Of a DNA stretch of 38,065 nt, positions 1 through 8,886 are shown one piece after another (within the stretch, counting starts at the first letter, position 1; the number at the start of each line of letters is the position of its first letter). A program made the position numbers and the translations under genes. Source of the DNA: Streptomyces palmae (GTDB taxonomy: Bacteria; Actinomycetota; Actinomycetes; Streptomycetales; Streptomycetaceae); assembly GCF_004684805.1 (NCBI RefSeq), contig NZ_SRID01000023.1:1-38065 (forward strand), given 5' to 3'. The notes beneath the pieces were generated by a model that was not told the origin of the DNA, made no database searches, and saw nothing but the letters and a program-made list of their open reading frames with translations.

Positions 1-423
1 CCACTCGCCCATGCGGTACTCGATGCTGCGGGAGTCGAGCTTCCCCTTCACCCGGCCCAGCCCCTCCGCCACCCGCCGGAAGCGCACGGAGACCAGCGGG
101 CCCTCCCCGTCCGAGCCGAGGACGGCGCAGGCCACCGGGGGCGGGGGATCCCCCGTCTGCCCGGAATGCCGCAGCGCCCGGGCGCCGGCGGTCAGGGACG
201 AGTCCTCGGCCTCGTGGAACCCGTCGCCTCCGTTCAGGGCCACCAGCCCCCGGCCGGCCGCCGCATCGAGACTGGACTCGCACAGCCTGGGCACCGGTGT
301 GCCGGCCTCCTCCCCCGCCGAGCAGGACACCGCGCTCAGCGCCGCGCACAGGACCGCGGCGACCAGCTGCGGGGGTATCGGGGATCCGGCGCCCGGGCGG
401 CGTCCGACTCGCTTGGGCATCAT
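1..423 (-). CDS. Putative secreted lipoprotein, 3' end beyond the window
   Basis: The frame is open from an ATG-ATG pair (423 or 420) to the window edge, giving 141 residues. The N-terminus has the basic stretch KRVGRR, a hydrophobic run and a lipobox-like LSAVSC with Cys at about residue 34, so I infer a lipid-anchored extracellular protein. The rest is hydrophilic, has further Cys residues, and resembles no family I can name. It starts 20 bases after the stop of the 766-residue WXG-type protein on the same strand, with AGGTG a few bases upstream of the start, so it is probably the third gene of that operon. A role as surface partner of the WXG-type protein is inferred only from position. 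The real length is unknown. Confidence 0.6.
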   Translation of the reverse strand, partial: MMPKRVGRRPGAGSPIPPQLVAAVLCAALSAVSCSAGEEAGTPVPRLCESSLDAAAGRGLVALNGGDGFHEAEDSSLTAGARALRHSGQTGDPPPPVACAVLGSDGEGPLVSVRFRRVAEGLGRVKGKLDSRSIEYRMGEW

Positions 424-443
424 GCTCAACACCTGCCGTTCCT

Positions 444-2744
444 CTACGGAATGGGCTTCTGGCCCAGGCCCCTGGCCTCGCCCTGCAAACCCCAGTACGA
501 CTGCTTGATGGTGTCCACCGGGTCGTGCATCCCGTCCGTCTTGCCCCGGTACCCCTTGAGGTACTGCTCGAGCTCCCGGCTCAGATCGTCCTCACCGCGT
601 TGGTAGAACTGACTCTCGTCCACGGGCGGGGGCATGTGCGGGCCGCCGAACACCGCGTCGCTGTGGAAGACCTTCGCGAATTCCGTGGCCCCGCCCATCA
701 CGATGGGTACGGCCACCCCCCAAGGCCCCGCCTTGCCCACGACGTTCACGATTCCCGCGGCCAGCGCGGGTGCCCCGGCGCTGAAGCCCACCCGGGTCCA
801 GCCGGAGGAGTCCTGGAAGGCCTTCTGGGCCTCGGCGCTCTGGGCGTCGTAGGTGGCGGTGATCTGCGCGGCGCGGGAGTGGTCGAGGATGCCGCGGACC
901 TCGGCCTCGGTCTTGAGCACCTCGATGCCCGTGTCGAAGCTGTGCTCGCCGCCATTGGCGGGGTTATGGGCCAACCGGTCCATGGTGTAGAGGTGTTCGG
1001 CCTGGTTCATGATGCCGTGCGCGGTCTCGTTGTGGCCCAGGGTGGTGAGGAATCCGATGGCCCCGGTGCGGCCGAAGTCCGCGTGCCCCTGATAGGCCAC
1101 CGGATAGGCGTCCGGGCTCTCGCCGACGTTCCTGTCGCCGAATCCGCCGACATTGCGGTTGAGGTCGTCCACATAGGCCGCGCCCATGGCCCCCAGGCTG
1201 CCGGCGATCCCCGGCTGGTCGTGGAGCAACCGCGGGCCGTTCTTCCCGCCGTAGGTGTGGACGACCTGCTCCATCACATCCGCCGCCGCGGCGGTCCGCC
1301 GCTCCTCGCGCGGGTAGATGTCGGGGTTCCTGCCGGAGACCTCCGGGGCGTCCCAGGCGTAGCCGGTGGTGGCCGCGGTGAGGGCGTGGCCCAGCGCCTC
1401 GTGGCCGGGCAGGTCCTGCGGGCCGTTCCCGGCCACCCCGTCGAAGTCCCAGTTGCGGGTCTGGGTGAGGTACTTCAGGTGGGAGTTGAGGTCGGCGTCG
1501 CCCTCCACCCGGTCCTTGGACGTGGGCTGCTTGAAGAACTCCGTGGCGGCCTCGGGATTGTGCCCCAGTCCCTCCAGGAATCCGGTCACCGGGTCATGGC
1601 CGGTGTCGTCCTTGCGGCCGTTCAGGTTCAGCGCGTCGGAGTCCGCGGTGTTGGTCCAGTAGGGGAAGGGCCCCTTGGTGTTGTTCTTCCGGTCCCAGGC
1701 GACGAGCTTGTCACCGTAGGTGCCGAGGAAGGCCGAGTCGTACTGGCCGAAGCGCATGAGGTTGCTCATGATCTGGAAGCCGTAGGGGTGGGTGCGCCCC
1801 CCGCTGCTCTCCAGGCGCTCCGATCCCATCCGGATGACGTCCTCCTTCCACTTCCGCATCTCGGGGCTGTCCGAGTGGGAGGCGGTGGCGAGGGTGGTGC
1901 CGAGGCTCTGCTGGAGGGCCTTGGCATCCTTCCACCACGCCTTCTCATCGATCTTCGTGTCCGGGTACAGCGGGTTCCTCGGGTGCGTGGCGTTGTACCA
2001 GAGCTGGAGCGTCTTCTCGGGCCCCAGGCGGGTGGCGAACTGCTCGGCGAACTCCGGGTCGGCGCTGTGCCGGGACATCAGCAGGTTGAGCTGGTGCAGT
2101 TGGTCGGAGGTCATCCGGCCGTTGCCGATGCCGGCCAGCCGCACCGCGTCGCTGAGGTCCTGCCCGACCGCCTTGCGGGCCGCGTCGAGGCTGTCGTACG
2201 CGTTGCTGTTGAAGCCGCGGTCCTCCCCGTTGGGATCCGCGGTCAGGGCCGCGACCAGGGCGCTGTCCGCGTCGCTGGCCGCCTGGATCGCCTTGCGGGT
2301 GCGGTCCCGGAAGACGGCGAAGGTCTCCTGGTACGCCTTGTTCAGCTGCCCGGCGTTCTTGGTCCCGTCCTTGATCCGGACCGCGCCGTCCGTGGTGGTG
2401 TTCACCGTCAGGTCGGGGTACTCGGCCACCTCGGTGACGATGGCCTCCAGCTCCTTCTTGGCCCAGCTGAACTGCTTGTGCGCCTCGTCCAGTACGCCGT
2501 GGACCCGGCGGGCCTCCTCGGCCGCCGCGGTGATCTGCTCCTCCACTGCGCGGAGCTTCTTCCAGGCGGCGTCGGCGGTGTCACCCTCCCAGTCGGAGTT
2601 GGCCAGGCCCTGGGTGACATCGGTGCCGAAGTTGGTGCCGACCTGCTGGAACTTGCCCGGCGCCAGATTCCACTTGTCGATGGCCTCCTTGAGTGGGGCG
2701 AGGTCGGCGTTCTTCACATCGGTGTAGCTCAGCAGGTCGCTCAC
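444..2744 (-). CDS. Large WXG-type protein, possible type VII (ESX-like) substrate, DUF6571-like
   Basis: The product is 766 residues. I chose the GTG at 2744 because it overlaps the stop of the preceding gene (GTGA) and because the frame upstream of it reads antisense-like. The first ~110 residues look like a long helical hairpin with a W-E-G motif (DWEGDTADAAW), as in WXG100/LXG proteins exported by type VII systems. The middle is a large, mostly helical, charged region without a recognisable enzyme motif. Near the C-terminus there is a Gly/Ala/Val-rich hydrophobic stretch (about 700-800 in DNA coordinates) that could touch a membrane, followed by a polar tail. The overall look recalls the Streptomyces family DUF6571, from memory. 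No toxin catalytic motif was seen. Secretion is inferred; no ESX core gene (EccC and so on) is in the window. Confidence 0.65.
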   Translation of the reverse strand: MSDLLSYTDVKNADLAPLKEAIDKWNLAPGKFQQVGTNFGTDVTQGLANSDWEGDTADAAWKKLRAVEEQITAAAEEARRVHGVLDEAHKQFSWAKKELEAIVTEVAEYPDLTVNTTTDGAVRIKDGTKNAGQLNKAYQETFAVFRDRTRKAIQAASDADSALVAALTADPNGEDRGFNSNAYDSLDAARKAVGQDLSDAVRLAGIGNGRMTSDQLHQLNLLMSRHSADPEFAEQFATRLGPEKTLQLWYNATHPRNPLYPDTKIDEKAWWKDAKALQQSLGTTLATASHSDSPEMRKWKEDVIRMGSERLESSGGRTHPYGFQIMSNLMRFGQYDSAFLGTYGDKLVAWDRKNNTKGPFPYWTNTADSDALNLNGRKDDTGHDPVTGFLEGLGHNPEAATEFFKQPTSKDRVEGDADLNSHLKYLTQTRNWDFDGVAGNGPQDLPGHEALGHALTAATTGYAWDAPEVSGRNPDIYPREERRTAAAADVMEQVVHTYGGKNGPRLLHDQPGIAGSLGAMGAAYVDDLNRNVGGFGDRNVGESPDAYPVAYQGHADFGRTGAIGFLTTLGHNETAHGIMNQAEHLYTMDRLAHNPANGGEHSFDTGIEVLKTEAEVRGILDHSRAAQITATYDAQSAEAQKAFQDSSGWTRVGFSAGAPALAAGIVNVVGKAGPWGVAVPIVMGGATEFAKVFHSDAVFGGPHMPPPVDESQFYQRGEDDLSRELEQYLKGYRGKTDGMHDPVDTIKQSYWGLQGEARGLGQKPIP

Positions 2745-3163
2745 GGCTGGTTCCCCCCGGAGCCGCCGGAGCCGGTCGTGGGCGGTGTCCAGTGGTCCAC
2801 GGCCTGGAAGGCGTCCGCGGAGGTCCGCAGGGCCTTCGCGGTACCGGTGAACTGGTCCTTCACAAAGGCCATCTGGTCCTTCCAGCGCTCCAGGAACGCG
2901 GTCACCGCCTCGTCGCAGGCGAACCCCTTGAGCGTTCCGGGAACCTCCCCCATCTCCTTCATGACGTCGTCGTCCGCCTTCGCGAACTGGCCGCGGACCG
3001 TCTCGGCCTTCTCGGCCCGCGCCCGCAGCGTGGAGTCGGTGACCTTCAGCCTGGGCTGCGGGCCCCCCGGGCCCGGTGCCCCGTCGACGCGGTCGAGCCG
3101 GGTCCCCCCGGCGGCCACCACCTGCCGCGCCTTCAGTCGCGCCCACTCGTCTTCGAACGACAT
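2741..3163 (-). CDS. Small helical protein, likely partner of the WXG-type protein
   Basis: The product is 140 residues, with ATG at 3163 preceded by a GAGGGGGA ribosome site. It is predicted mostly alpha-helical (residues ~35-125), lacks a signal peptide and ends in a flexible Gly/Ser/Pro tail. Small helical proteins encoded directly before LXG/WXG effectors often act as their secretion partners or chaperones; that role here is inferred from size, fold and translational coupling (4-base stop/start overlap). It has no classical central WXG motif, though it contains ERWKDQ late in the helical part. The 150 bases between it and the ligase gene upstream leave room for its own promoter. Confidence 0.6.
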   Translation of the reverse strand: MSFEDEWARLKARQVVAAGGTRLDRVDGAPGPGGPQPRLKVTDSTLRARAEKAETVRGQFAKADDDVMKEMGEVPGTLKGFACDEAVTAFLERWKDQMAFVKDQFTGTAKALRTSADAFQAVDHWTPPTTGSGGSGGNQP

Positions 3164-3314
3164 CCGTCCCCCTCTGTTCCCGCCGGTGTCTGACGACGGC
3201 CCCCGTCAAGGCGGCGAAAAAGTAACAACCGTACGGAAACTGGGGATGACGCGAAGATGAGCGAGCGGGGCACCGGGCGTGACACCCCGGACCGTCGGCG
3301 AATTCGAGGGGTCG

Positions 3315-4895
3315 TTACGCCCGGTGCGCGGCCATCTCCCGCAGCAGCCGCTTGTCCGGCTTGCCCGCGTCGGTGAGCGGGATCTCCGGCAGCACGTGGA
3401 GCGCGCTCGGGGCGTACATCGCCCCCTGGTGCCGGGTGACGAACTCCTTGATCCCCGGCAGGTCCACGGTCTCCCCCGGGGTCGGCACCACCGCGGCGTG
3501 CACCTCCTCGGTGGCGTCCGCGCCGGTCACCCCGAACACCGCGCAGTGGGCCACCGCCGGGTGGGTGAGCAGCAGTTCCTCCAGCTCGGCCGGGTACACA
3601 TGGCCGCCCACCACGATGATCATGTCCTTGAGCCGGTCCACCAGGAAGAGATGGCCGTCCTCGTCCAGGTAGCCGGCGTCCCCGGTGTGCACCCAGCCGT
3701 CGCGCAGCACCTGCCGGGTCAACTCGGGCTGCTTCCAGTAGCCCTTCATCATCATCGGGGTGCGCACCTGGACCTCGCCCACCTGCCCGGTCGGCAGCGC
3801 CCTGCCCTGGCCGTCCCGGATCGCGATCTCCACCCCGGGCCCGGCCCGGCCCGCGGTGACCTGCCCGCCGCGGCCGGTCACCCCGTGTTCGTCCGGACCG
3901 ACCTCGCTGATGTGGCCCGCCTCGGCCTGCCCGTACAGGCCGTGCAGCACCGGACCGAGCACCTCGATCGCCTGCCGCAGGCGCGCGGGGGACGCGGCGC
4001 AGCCACCGTAAGTGACCCGGCGCAGGCTGGCCATCCGGGGGTCCGGTCCCTCGGCCCGCTCGGGGTCGCGGGTGCCGGCCACCTCGTCCAGCAGCCGGTA
4101 GAGCAGCGGCGGCAGCAGCCACAGGTGGGTGATCCGCTCCCGTCGCACCGCCTCCAGCACCGCACCGGGCTCGAAGCCGTGCTGCAGGAAGACCTGCCCG
4201 CCGGCGAAGATCGCGGCGTCCGAGAGGAGCCCGGCCACATGCGCCAGCGAGGTGCAGGCCAGGAAGCGGGGGTGGGGGGCCATGTGCCCGGCGCTCCACC
4301 GCATCTGCCGGAGGTACGGGCCGTGGGTCATCCGGACGCCCTTGGGGATGCCGGTGGTGCCACCGGTGTGCCGGATGCACCAGTCGTCCTCGGGGCGCGC
4401 GGCTCCCGCGATCCGCCGTCCCGCCTGGCGTGCGGCGGCGGCGTTCAGGTCCTCCGCGACCGGGCTCGGTCCGAAGGAGAGCATCCGCTCCGCCGTCACC
4501 TTCGCCAGCTCCTGGACCCCCTCTCGCAGCTCCGGGTCCACCAGCAGCAGGGCCGCCTCCACGCTCGTCACGATCTGGGCCAGCACCTCCGGGGCCATGC
4601 CCTGGTAGAGGAAGACCACCCGGGCACCCAGCAGGTTCACCGCGTACCGGGCGCTGAGGGCCTCCGGCCGGTTGCCGGAGTACAGGGCGACCGTGTCGCC
4701 GCGGCCGATGCCCCGGTCGGCGAGTTCCGCGGCGATCCGGTGCACCTCGTCATGGACCTGGCCCGCCGTGATGTGCCGGCCCTCGGCGCTGACCAGCACC
4801 GTACGGTCCGGATCGTGGGCGAGCTGGTCGAGCGTCGACTCCACATAGCTGACAAAGAGCTGTTGTTCCGTCATGTCACCGACGCTAGAAGGCAT
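3315..4895 (-). CDS. AMP-binding acyl-CoA/aryl-CoA ligase (ANL superfamily)
   Basis: The 526-residue protein should activate a carboxylic acid with ATP and then form a CoA thioester. Visible motifs: the phosphate-binding loop HTGGTTGIPKGV (residues ~178-190), the adenylate motif YGQAEAG, the hinge DGWVHTGDAGYLDEDG followed by DRLKD, and the C-terminal catalytic Lys in DAGKPDKR. Length is normal for fatty-acyl or aryl-CoA ligases. The substrate cannot be read from the sequence. Two starts are possible: ATG 4895, with GGAAGG well spaced upstream, or ATG 4874, with GGTGAC upstream; the first lies inside an inverted repeat that may be the regulator's operator. The gene is divergent from a LysR regulator 76 bases away, which probably controls it. 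Confidence 0.85.
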   Translation of the reverse strand: MPSSVGDMTEQQLFVSYVESTLDQLAHDPDRTVLVSAEGRHITAGQVHDEVHRIAAELADRGIGRGDTVALYSGNRPEALSARYAVNLLGARVVFLYQGMAPEVLAQIVTSVEAALLLVDPELREGVQELAKVTAERMLSFGPSPVAEDLNAAAARQAGRRIAGAARPEDDWCIRHTGGTTGIPKGVRMTHGPYLRQMRWSAGHMAPHPRFLACTSLAHVAGLLSDAAIFAGGQVFLQHGFEPGAVLEAVRRERITHLWLLPPLLYRLLDEVAGTRDPERAEGPDPRMASLRRVTYGGCAASPARLRQAIEVLGPVLHGLYGQAEAGHISEVGPDEHGVTGRGGQVTAGRAGPGVEIAIRDGQGRALPTGQVGEVQVRTPMMMKGYWKQPELTRQVLRDGWVHTGDAGYLDEDGHLFLVDRLKDMIIVVGGHVYPAELEELLLTHPAVAHCAVFGVTGADATEEVHAAVVPTPGETVDLPGIKEFVTRHQGAMYAPSALHVLPEIPLTDAGKPDKRLLREMAAHRA

Positions 4896-4936
4896 CGTTC
4901 ATACCTTCCACGACCAATTCCGTCATGAAACGATGC
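4892..4936. promoter_or_regulatory. Inverted repeat between ligase and LysR genes, candidate operator
   Basis: The arms are GCATCGTTCAT (4892-4902) and ATGAAACGATGC (4925-4936); they match as an inverted repeat apart from one extra A in the right arm. The dyad lies between the divergent starts. LysR-type regulators commonly bind such dyads in shared divergent promoters, so this is the best candidate binding site. Binding itself is inference. Confidence 0.5.
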
Positions 4937-4971
4937 GTTCGGGGTTATGAGCGATCCGAAGGGGGACGGAC

Positions 4972-5892
4972 GTGGACCTGTCGGCACTGCGCTGCTTCCA
5001 GGCGGTGGCACGCCATGAGCACATCAGCCGGGCGGCGGAGGAGCTGCGGGTCGCCCAGCCCTCGGTGAGCCGCACCATCGCCCGGCTGGAACGGGAGTTG
5101 GGGGTCCCGCTCTTCCACCGCCAGGGCCGCCGCATCCGTCTGAACCGCTATGGCCAGACCCTGCTGCGCCGGGTCGACCGGGCGCTGCACGAGCTGGACG
5201 ACGCCCGCCGGGAGCTGACCGACGCGGCGGGGCTGCACCAGGGCAGCGTGTCGGTGGCCGCGGAGACCATGCTGACGCTCACCGGCGCCCTGACCGCCTA
5301 CCGGGCCGCCCACCCGGAGGTCGCCGTCCATCTGCACCAGGTCGCCGCCGCCGCCATGCCGGGTCGGCTGCGGGCCCGGGAGGTCGACTTCTGCCTGGCC
5401 TCCCAGCCGCTGGCCGGACCCTCCCTGCACGGCATCGACCTGGCGCGCGAGCAGGTGCTGCTCGCCGTCGCCGAGGCCCATCCACTCGCCGGCCGCGAGC
5501 GGGTGACCGTACCGGAACTGGCCGACGAGCCGTTCATCACCACCCGGCCCGGCCTGTGGCAACGCGCCTTACTGGAGCGGCTGTTCGCGCGGCACGGGCT
5601 GCGCCCCCGGATCACCTGCGACGGCGAGGAGCCGGGCGCCATCCAGCACCTGGTGAGCGCGGGACTGGGCATCGGGCTGCTGCCCGCGATGTCCCGCCAG
5701 GCCGCCCCGACGGCGGCCCCGGTCCGCTGGCTGCGTCTGGACGCGCCCGACTGCGTGCGCACCCTGACCCTGGTCTGGCACGCGGACGCCTATCTGTCCA
5801 CCGCCGCGCGCCGCTTCCGCGACCTGGTCGTCGCGGACCTGAGCGACGGCACGGCCTCCGGCCGCGTCCGCACCCTGCCCCCGGCGCGGTAG
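4972..5892 (+). CDS. LysR-family transcriptional regulator with a TTA codon
   Basis: The 306-residue protein has the classical LysR winged helix at residues 1-65 (MDLSALRCFQAVA, then SRAAEELRVAQPSVSRTIARLE), a linker helix, and a periplasmic-binding-like effector domain from ~90 to 290. The GTG start at 4972 has GAAGGGGG upstream. Family knowledge says it senses a small molecule and controls the divergent gene, here the acyl-CoA ligase; the effector is unknown. Codon 200 (5569-5571) is TTA, the rare leucine codon read by the bldA tRNA in Streptomyces. Translation is therefore probably tied to developmental stage. Confidence 0.9.
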   Translation: MDLSALRCFQAVARHEHISRAAEELRVAQPSVSRTIARLERELGVPLFHRQGRRIRLNRYGQTLLRRVDRALHELDDARRELTDAAGLHQGSVSVAAETMLTLTGALTAYRAAHPEVAVHLHQVAAAAMPGRLRAREVDFCLASQPLAGPSLHGIDLAREQVLLAVAEAHPLAGRERVTVPELADEPFITTRPGLWQRALLERLFARHGLRPRITCDGEEPGAIQHLVSAGLGIGLLPAMSRQAAPTAAPVRWLRLDAPDCVRTLTLVWHADAYLSTAARRFRDLVVADLSDGTASGRVRTLPPAR

Positions 5893-5982
5893 CCTGCGGC
5901 GCGGGGAGCCGATGGAGGCGTCGATCCCCGCCGGAAGGCGCACCGCAGCGCCGCGCGCGGGGGGCTGGGCGGGCCGGTCAGG

Positions 5983-6951
5983 TCATGGCGTGACGGTCAG
6001 GACGATCTTTCCGGTGGTGCGGCCGGTCTCGCCCAGCGTGTGGGCCGCGGCGGCGTCCTCCAGCGGGAAGACCGCGTCGGCGATCACCCGCAGGCGCCCG
6101 CCCTCGACCAGCTTGGCGATCTCGCGCAGGCCCTGCCGGTCGGGCTCGACGAGCATGAACCCCGCCCACACGCCGGCCGCCTCGACCTCCGCGTGGGGGA
6201 AGGTGTCGTCCAGGGGCAGCAGGGAGACCAGCTTCCCGCCCGGGCGCAGGGTCCGCAGGGAGTGGGCCCAGTTGGCACCGCCGATCGCGTCCACGACGAT
6301 GTCGACGTCGCGGACGGTCTCGGCGACGTCCCGGGTGCGGTAGTCGATCAGTTCGTCCGCGCCCAGGGAGCGCAGCAGATCGTGCTTGGCGGCGCTGGCG
6401 GTGCCGATCACATGGGCGCCGCGGGCCTTGGCGATCTGGACGGCCAGGTGTCCGACGCCACCCGCGGCGGCGTGGATGAGGACGCGCTGGCCGGGCCGGA
6501 CGTCGGCGGTGTCGACGAGAGCCTGCCAGGCGGTGAGCCCGGCCAGCGGCAGGGCACCCGACTCGATGTGGGTCAGGCCCCGGGGGCGGCGGGCGAAGTG
6601 GCGGGCCGGGGCGGTGACGTACTCCGCGTAGGCGCCGGCCGAGTGCGGGAAGCGCGGCATCCCGAAGACCTCGTCACCCGGCTGGAAGAGGGTCACCCCG
6701 TCGCCGACCTCCTCGACCACCCCGGAGACGTCGAACCCCAGGGTGAAGGGGGGCCGCGTCCCGTCGGGGAAGGCACCCCACCCCCGGATCTTCCAGTCGG
6801 AGGGGTTCACGCCCGCCGCGTGCACCCGGACCAGGATCTCGCCCCGGTCCGGCTCCGGGCGCCTGGTCCGGATGACCTTGAGTACATCGGGGGCTCCGGC
6901 GGTGTCCTGGGAGACGGCACGCATGGTGGGGGTGGTGGCGGCCTGGGACAT
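5983..6951 (-). CDS. Zinc-independent MDR-family NADPH:quinone-type oxidoreductase
   Basis: The 322-residue protein is a medium-chain dehydrogenase/reductase. The N-terminal GroES-like domain includes VNPSDWKIRGW; the nucleotide-binding domain starts with AAAGGVGHLAVQIAKARGAHVIG (here split: AAAGGVGHLAVQ then IAKARGAHVIG, residues ~153-175). The cysteine ligands of zinc alcohol dehydrogenases are missing, which places it with quinone or enoyl reductases that use NADPH. It is cytoplasmic. The ATG at 6951 is preceded by AAGGAGAA. It is divergent from a GlxA-type regulator whose start is 126 bases away, so that regulator is the likely controller. It converges on the LysR gene with a 90-base gap. 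The physiological substrate is unknown. Confidence 0.88.
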   Translation of the reverse strand: MSQAATTPTMRAVSQDTAGAPDVLKVIRTRRPEPDRGEILVRVHAAGVNPSDWKIRGWGAFPDGTRPPFTLGFDVSGVVEEVGDGVTLFQPGDEVFGMPRFPHSAGAYAEYVTAPARHFARRPRGLTHIESGALPLAGLTAWQALVDTADVRPGQRVLIHAAAGGVGHLAVQIAKARGAHVIGTASAAKHDLLRSLGADELIDYRTRDVAETVRDVDIVVDAIGGANWAHSLRTLRPGGKLVSLLPLDDTFPHAEVEAAGVWAGFMLVEPDRQGLREIAKLVEGGRLRVIADAVFPLEDAAAAHTLGETGRTTGKIVLTVTP

Positions 6952-7077
6952 GAGGGTGTTCTCCTTCTGTGCGCTTTCTTTGGGTTTGCTCCGATTTCCT
7001 CGGGCGCCTCACCAGACTGCCGAGCCCCGGGCGCCCCCAGTAGCCATGTGCGTGCCAGGGCCTGAAAAGATCTGGCC

Positions 7078-8055
7078 ATGCACCGCGTTGGCGTTCTGGC
7101 ACTGGACGGCGTCATCCCCTTCGAACTCGGGATCCCCGCCCGCATCTTCGGCGCCGCCCGCGACCGGGCGGGCAACCCGCTGTACGCGGTGACCACGTGC
7201 AGCCTCGACGGTGGACCGGTGCGGGCCGCGGCCGACTACGACCTCACCGTCAGCCATGACGCCTCCCTGCTGGCCGACGTCGACACCGTCGTCATCCCGT
7301 CCACCCACGCCCTGGGCCCCATCCGCGAGGAGGGCCGCCTGCCCGCCGCGTTACGCGACGCCCTGGCCGCCGTCCGCCCCGGCACCCGGATCGTGGGCAT
7401 CTGCACCGCCACGTACGTCCTGGCCGCCGCGGGGCTCCTCGACCACCGCCCGGCCACCACCCACTGGCGCGAAGCGGAGCGCCTGCAACGGATGTTCCCC
7501 ACCACTCGCGTCGACCCCGACGTGCTCTTCGTCGACGACGGCGACATCCTCACCTCCGCCGGCGTCGCCGCGGGAATCGACCTGTGCCTGCACCTCGTCC
7601 GCCGCGACCACGGCAGCGGGATCGCCAACGACGTCGCCCGCTCCTGCGTGGTGCCGCCCTGGCGGGACGGCGGACAGGCCCAGTTCATCCAGCGCCCGGT
7701 CCCCGACCCGGCGGCCACCGGCACCGCCCGCACCCAGGCATGGGCCATGGAACGGCTGGGCGAACCCCTCGTCCTGGCCGACCTGGCCTCCCACGCCGGC
7801 ATGAGCGTGCGCACCTTCACCCGCCGCTTCCGCGAGGAGACCGGCACCACCCCCGGCCAGTGGCTGATCCGCCAGCGCGTCGACCTGGCCCGCCACTACC
7901 TGGAGACCACGGACTGGCCGGTCGACCTCGTGGCCCACCGGGCCGGGTTCGGCACCGGCGCCTCCCTGCGCCGGCACCTCCACGCGGCCATCGGCGTCAC
8001 CCCCCAGGCCTACCGCCGCACCTTCCGCCCCGCCGCCGCGGACGCGGCCGCCTGA
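7078..8055 (+). CDS. GlxA-type transcriptional regulator (DJ-1/PfpI domain plus AraC HTH), with a TTA codon
   Basis: The 325-residue protein has an N-terminal DJ-1/PfpI-like domain (1-~170), with the elbow cysteine in VGICTATYVLAAAG near residue 106, and a C-terminal AraC-type double helix-turn-helix (~215-315: LASHAGMSVRTFTRRFREE, then AHRAGFGTGASLRRHL). Members of this family sense a metabolite or stress signal and usually activate a neighbouring gene; the divergent oxidoreductase is the obvious candidate. Codon 92 (7351-7353) is TTA, so translation should depend on the bldA tRNA. The ribosome site before ATG 7078 is weak (GAAAAG). The protein ends in an Ala-rich tail and converges on the hydrolase gene. 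Confidence 0.9.
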   Translation: MHRVGVLALDGVIPFELGIPARIFGAARDRAGNPLYAVTTCSLDGGPVRAAADYDLTVSHDASLLADVDTVVIPSTHALGPIREEGRLPAALRDALAAVRPGTRIVGICTATYVLAAAGLLDHRPATTHWREAERLQRMFPTTRVDPDVLFVDDGDILTSAGVAAGIDLCLHLVRRDHGSGIANDVARSCVVPPWRDGGQAQFIQRPVPDPAATGTARTQAWAMERLGEPLVLADLASHAGMSVRTFTRRFREETGTTPGQWLIRQRVDLARHYLETTDWPVDLVAHRAGFGTGASLRRHLHAAIGVTPQAYRRTFRPAAADAAA

Positions 8056-8115
8056 ACGTCGGGTTCCGGCGGTCCGGGTGGCCGGGGCGCCCAGGTCCTC
8101 CGGTGCCGGTCCGCG

Positions 8116-8682
8116 TCACGGAGTGAGGGCTTCCAGGGCCTCGGGCAGCGTGGTGAAGCCGTCGGAGGCGAGGAAGTGGCCGGCTCCGGGGACCACCGTG
8201 ACGGGCACCCCCAGCCGCTCGGCGAGGCGGTCGGTGTGCCCGGACGGAACCAGCGGGTCCGCGTCCGACCGCATCACCACGAGTCGGCCGACGCGGTCCG
8301 CGAGCCCGTCCACTTCGCAGCCGTCCCCGATGTAGGCGTCGAGCTCCGGGAGTGCGGGCAGCCGGTCGAGGAATCCGGAGACCAGCACGAGGGTGCCCAG
8401 GCGCCAGGGGTCGGGAAGCGCGCACAGATGGCGCAGCACGGTGAGGCACCCCAGGCTGTGCGCGACGATCGCCGAGTGCTCGTCAGGGGTGCCGACGCCG
8501 GCGCGCAGGGCCTCCGCCCACCGCCCGGGGTCGGGGTGGTCCGGATCGGGGAGAGCCGGGATCACGGTCGGGACGCCGTCCGCCTCCAGTCGCTCGGCGA
8601 GCCAGCCGAACCAGTGGTCCTCGGGGGTCGCGCCGTAGCCGTGGATGATCGCAGCACGTGACAGGGTCGTTTCGGTCTTCAT
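8116..8682 (-). CDS. RBBP9/YdeN-like serine alpha/beta hydrolase
   Basis: The 188-residue single-domain protein has the order expected for small YdeN/RBBP9-type hydrolases: an N-terminal IIHGYGATPEDHWFGWL motif (oxyanion region, residues ~12-28), the nucleophile elbow AHSLG (Ser about residue 75), an Asp in SDADPLVPSG (~140), and the catalytic His in GAGHFLAS (~168). No signal peptide is visible, so it should be cytoplasmic. The substrate is unknown for most members. It is monocistronic, converging with the GlxA gene on one side. The 204 bases on the other side hold the ECF41-type promoter of the next gene. Confidence 0.85.
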   Translation of the reverse strand: MKTETTLSRAAIIHGYGATPEDHWFGWLAERLEADGVPTVIPALPDPDHPDPGRWAEALRAGVGTPDEHSAIVAHSLGCLTVLRHLCALPDPWRLGTLVLVSGFLDRLPALPELDAYIGDGCEVDGLADRVGRLVVMRSDADPLVPSGHTDRLAERLGVPVTVVPGAGHFLASDGFTTLPEALEALTP

Positions 8683-8819
8683 GCCTCGGGACGGTAGGGG
8701 CTCACATCGGTGTGAAGGTCAAGCCGGTGAGCGGCGCCGATCGGCGGACCGGCCCGGAAGTCCGGTGTGAACGCGCGGCCGTCGCGACTCGACCGGGAGA
8801 CGCAGGTCACATCCAGCCA

Positions 8820-8847
8820 TGTCACAGGGGCACCGGGTCACTCCGTC
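8820..8847 (+). promoter_or_regulatory. ECF41-type promoter of the carboxymuconolactone decarboxylase-family gene
   Basis: TGTCACA (8820-8826) and CGTC (8844-8847) are separated by 17 bases. These are the -35 and -10 elements reported for ECF41 sigma factors, from memory of the literature. The site lies 40 bases before ATG 8887, and an ECF41 gene is encoded 1.1 kb downstream, so it is very likely the cognate target promoter. Confidence 0.75.
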
Positions 8848-8886
8848 TCATGGGTGTAGTCACTGACGACCACCAAGGAGCACACC

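Noticed and set aside
297..3260. 987-codon plus-strand frame opposite the WXG-type cassette
   Set aside because: The minus-strand genes have coupled starts, ribosome sites and normal protein composition; the plus frame does not.
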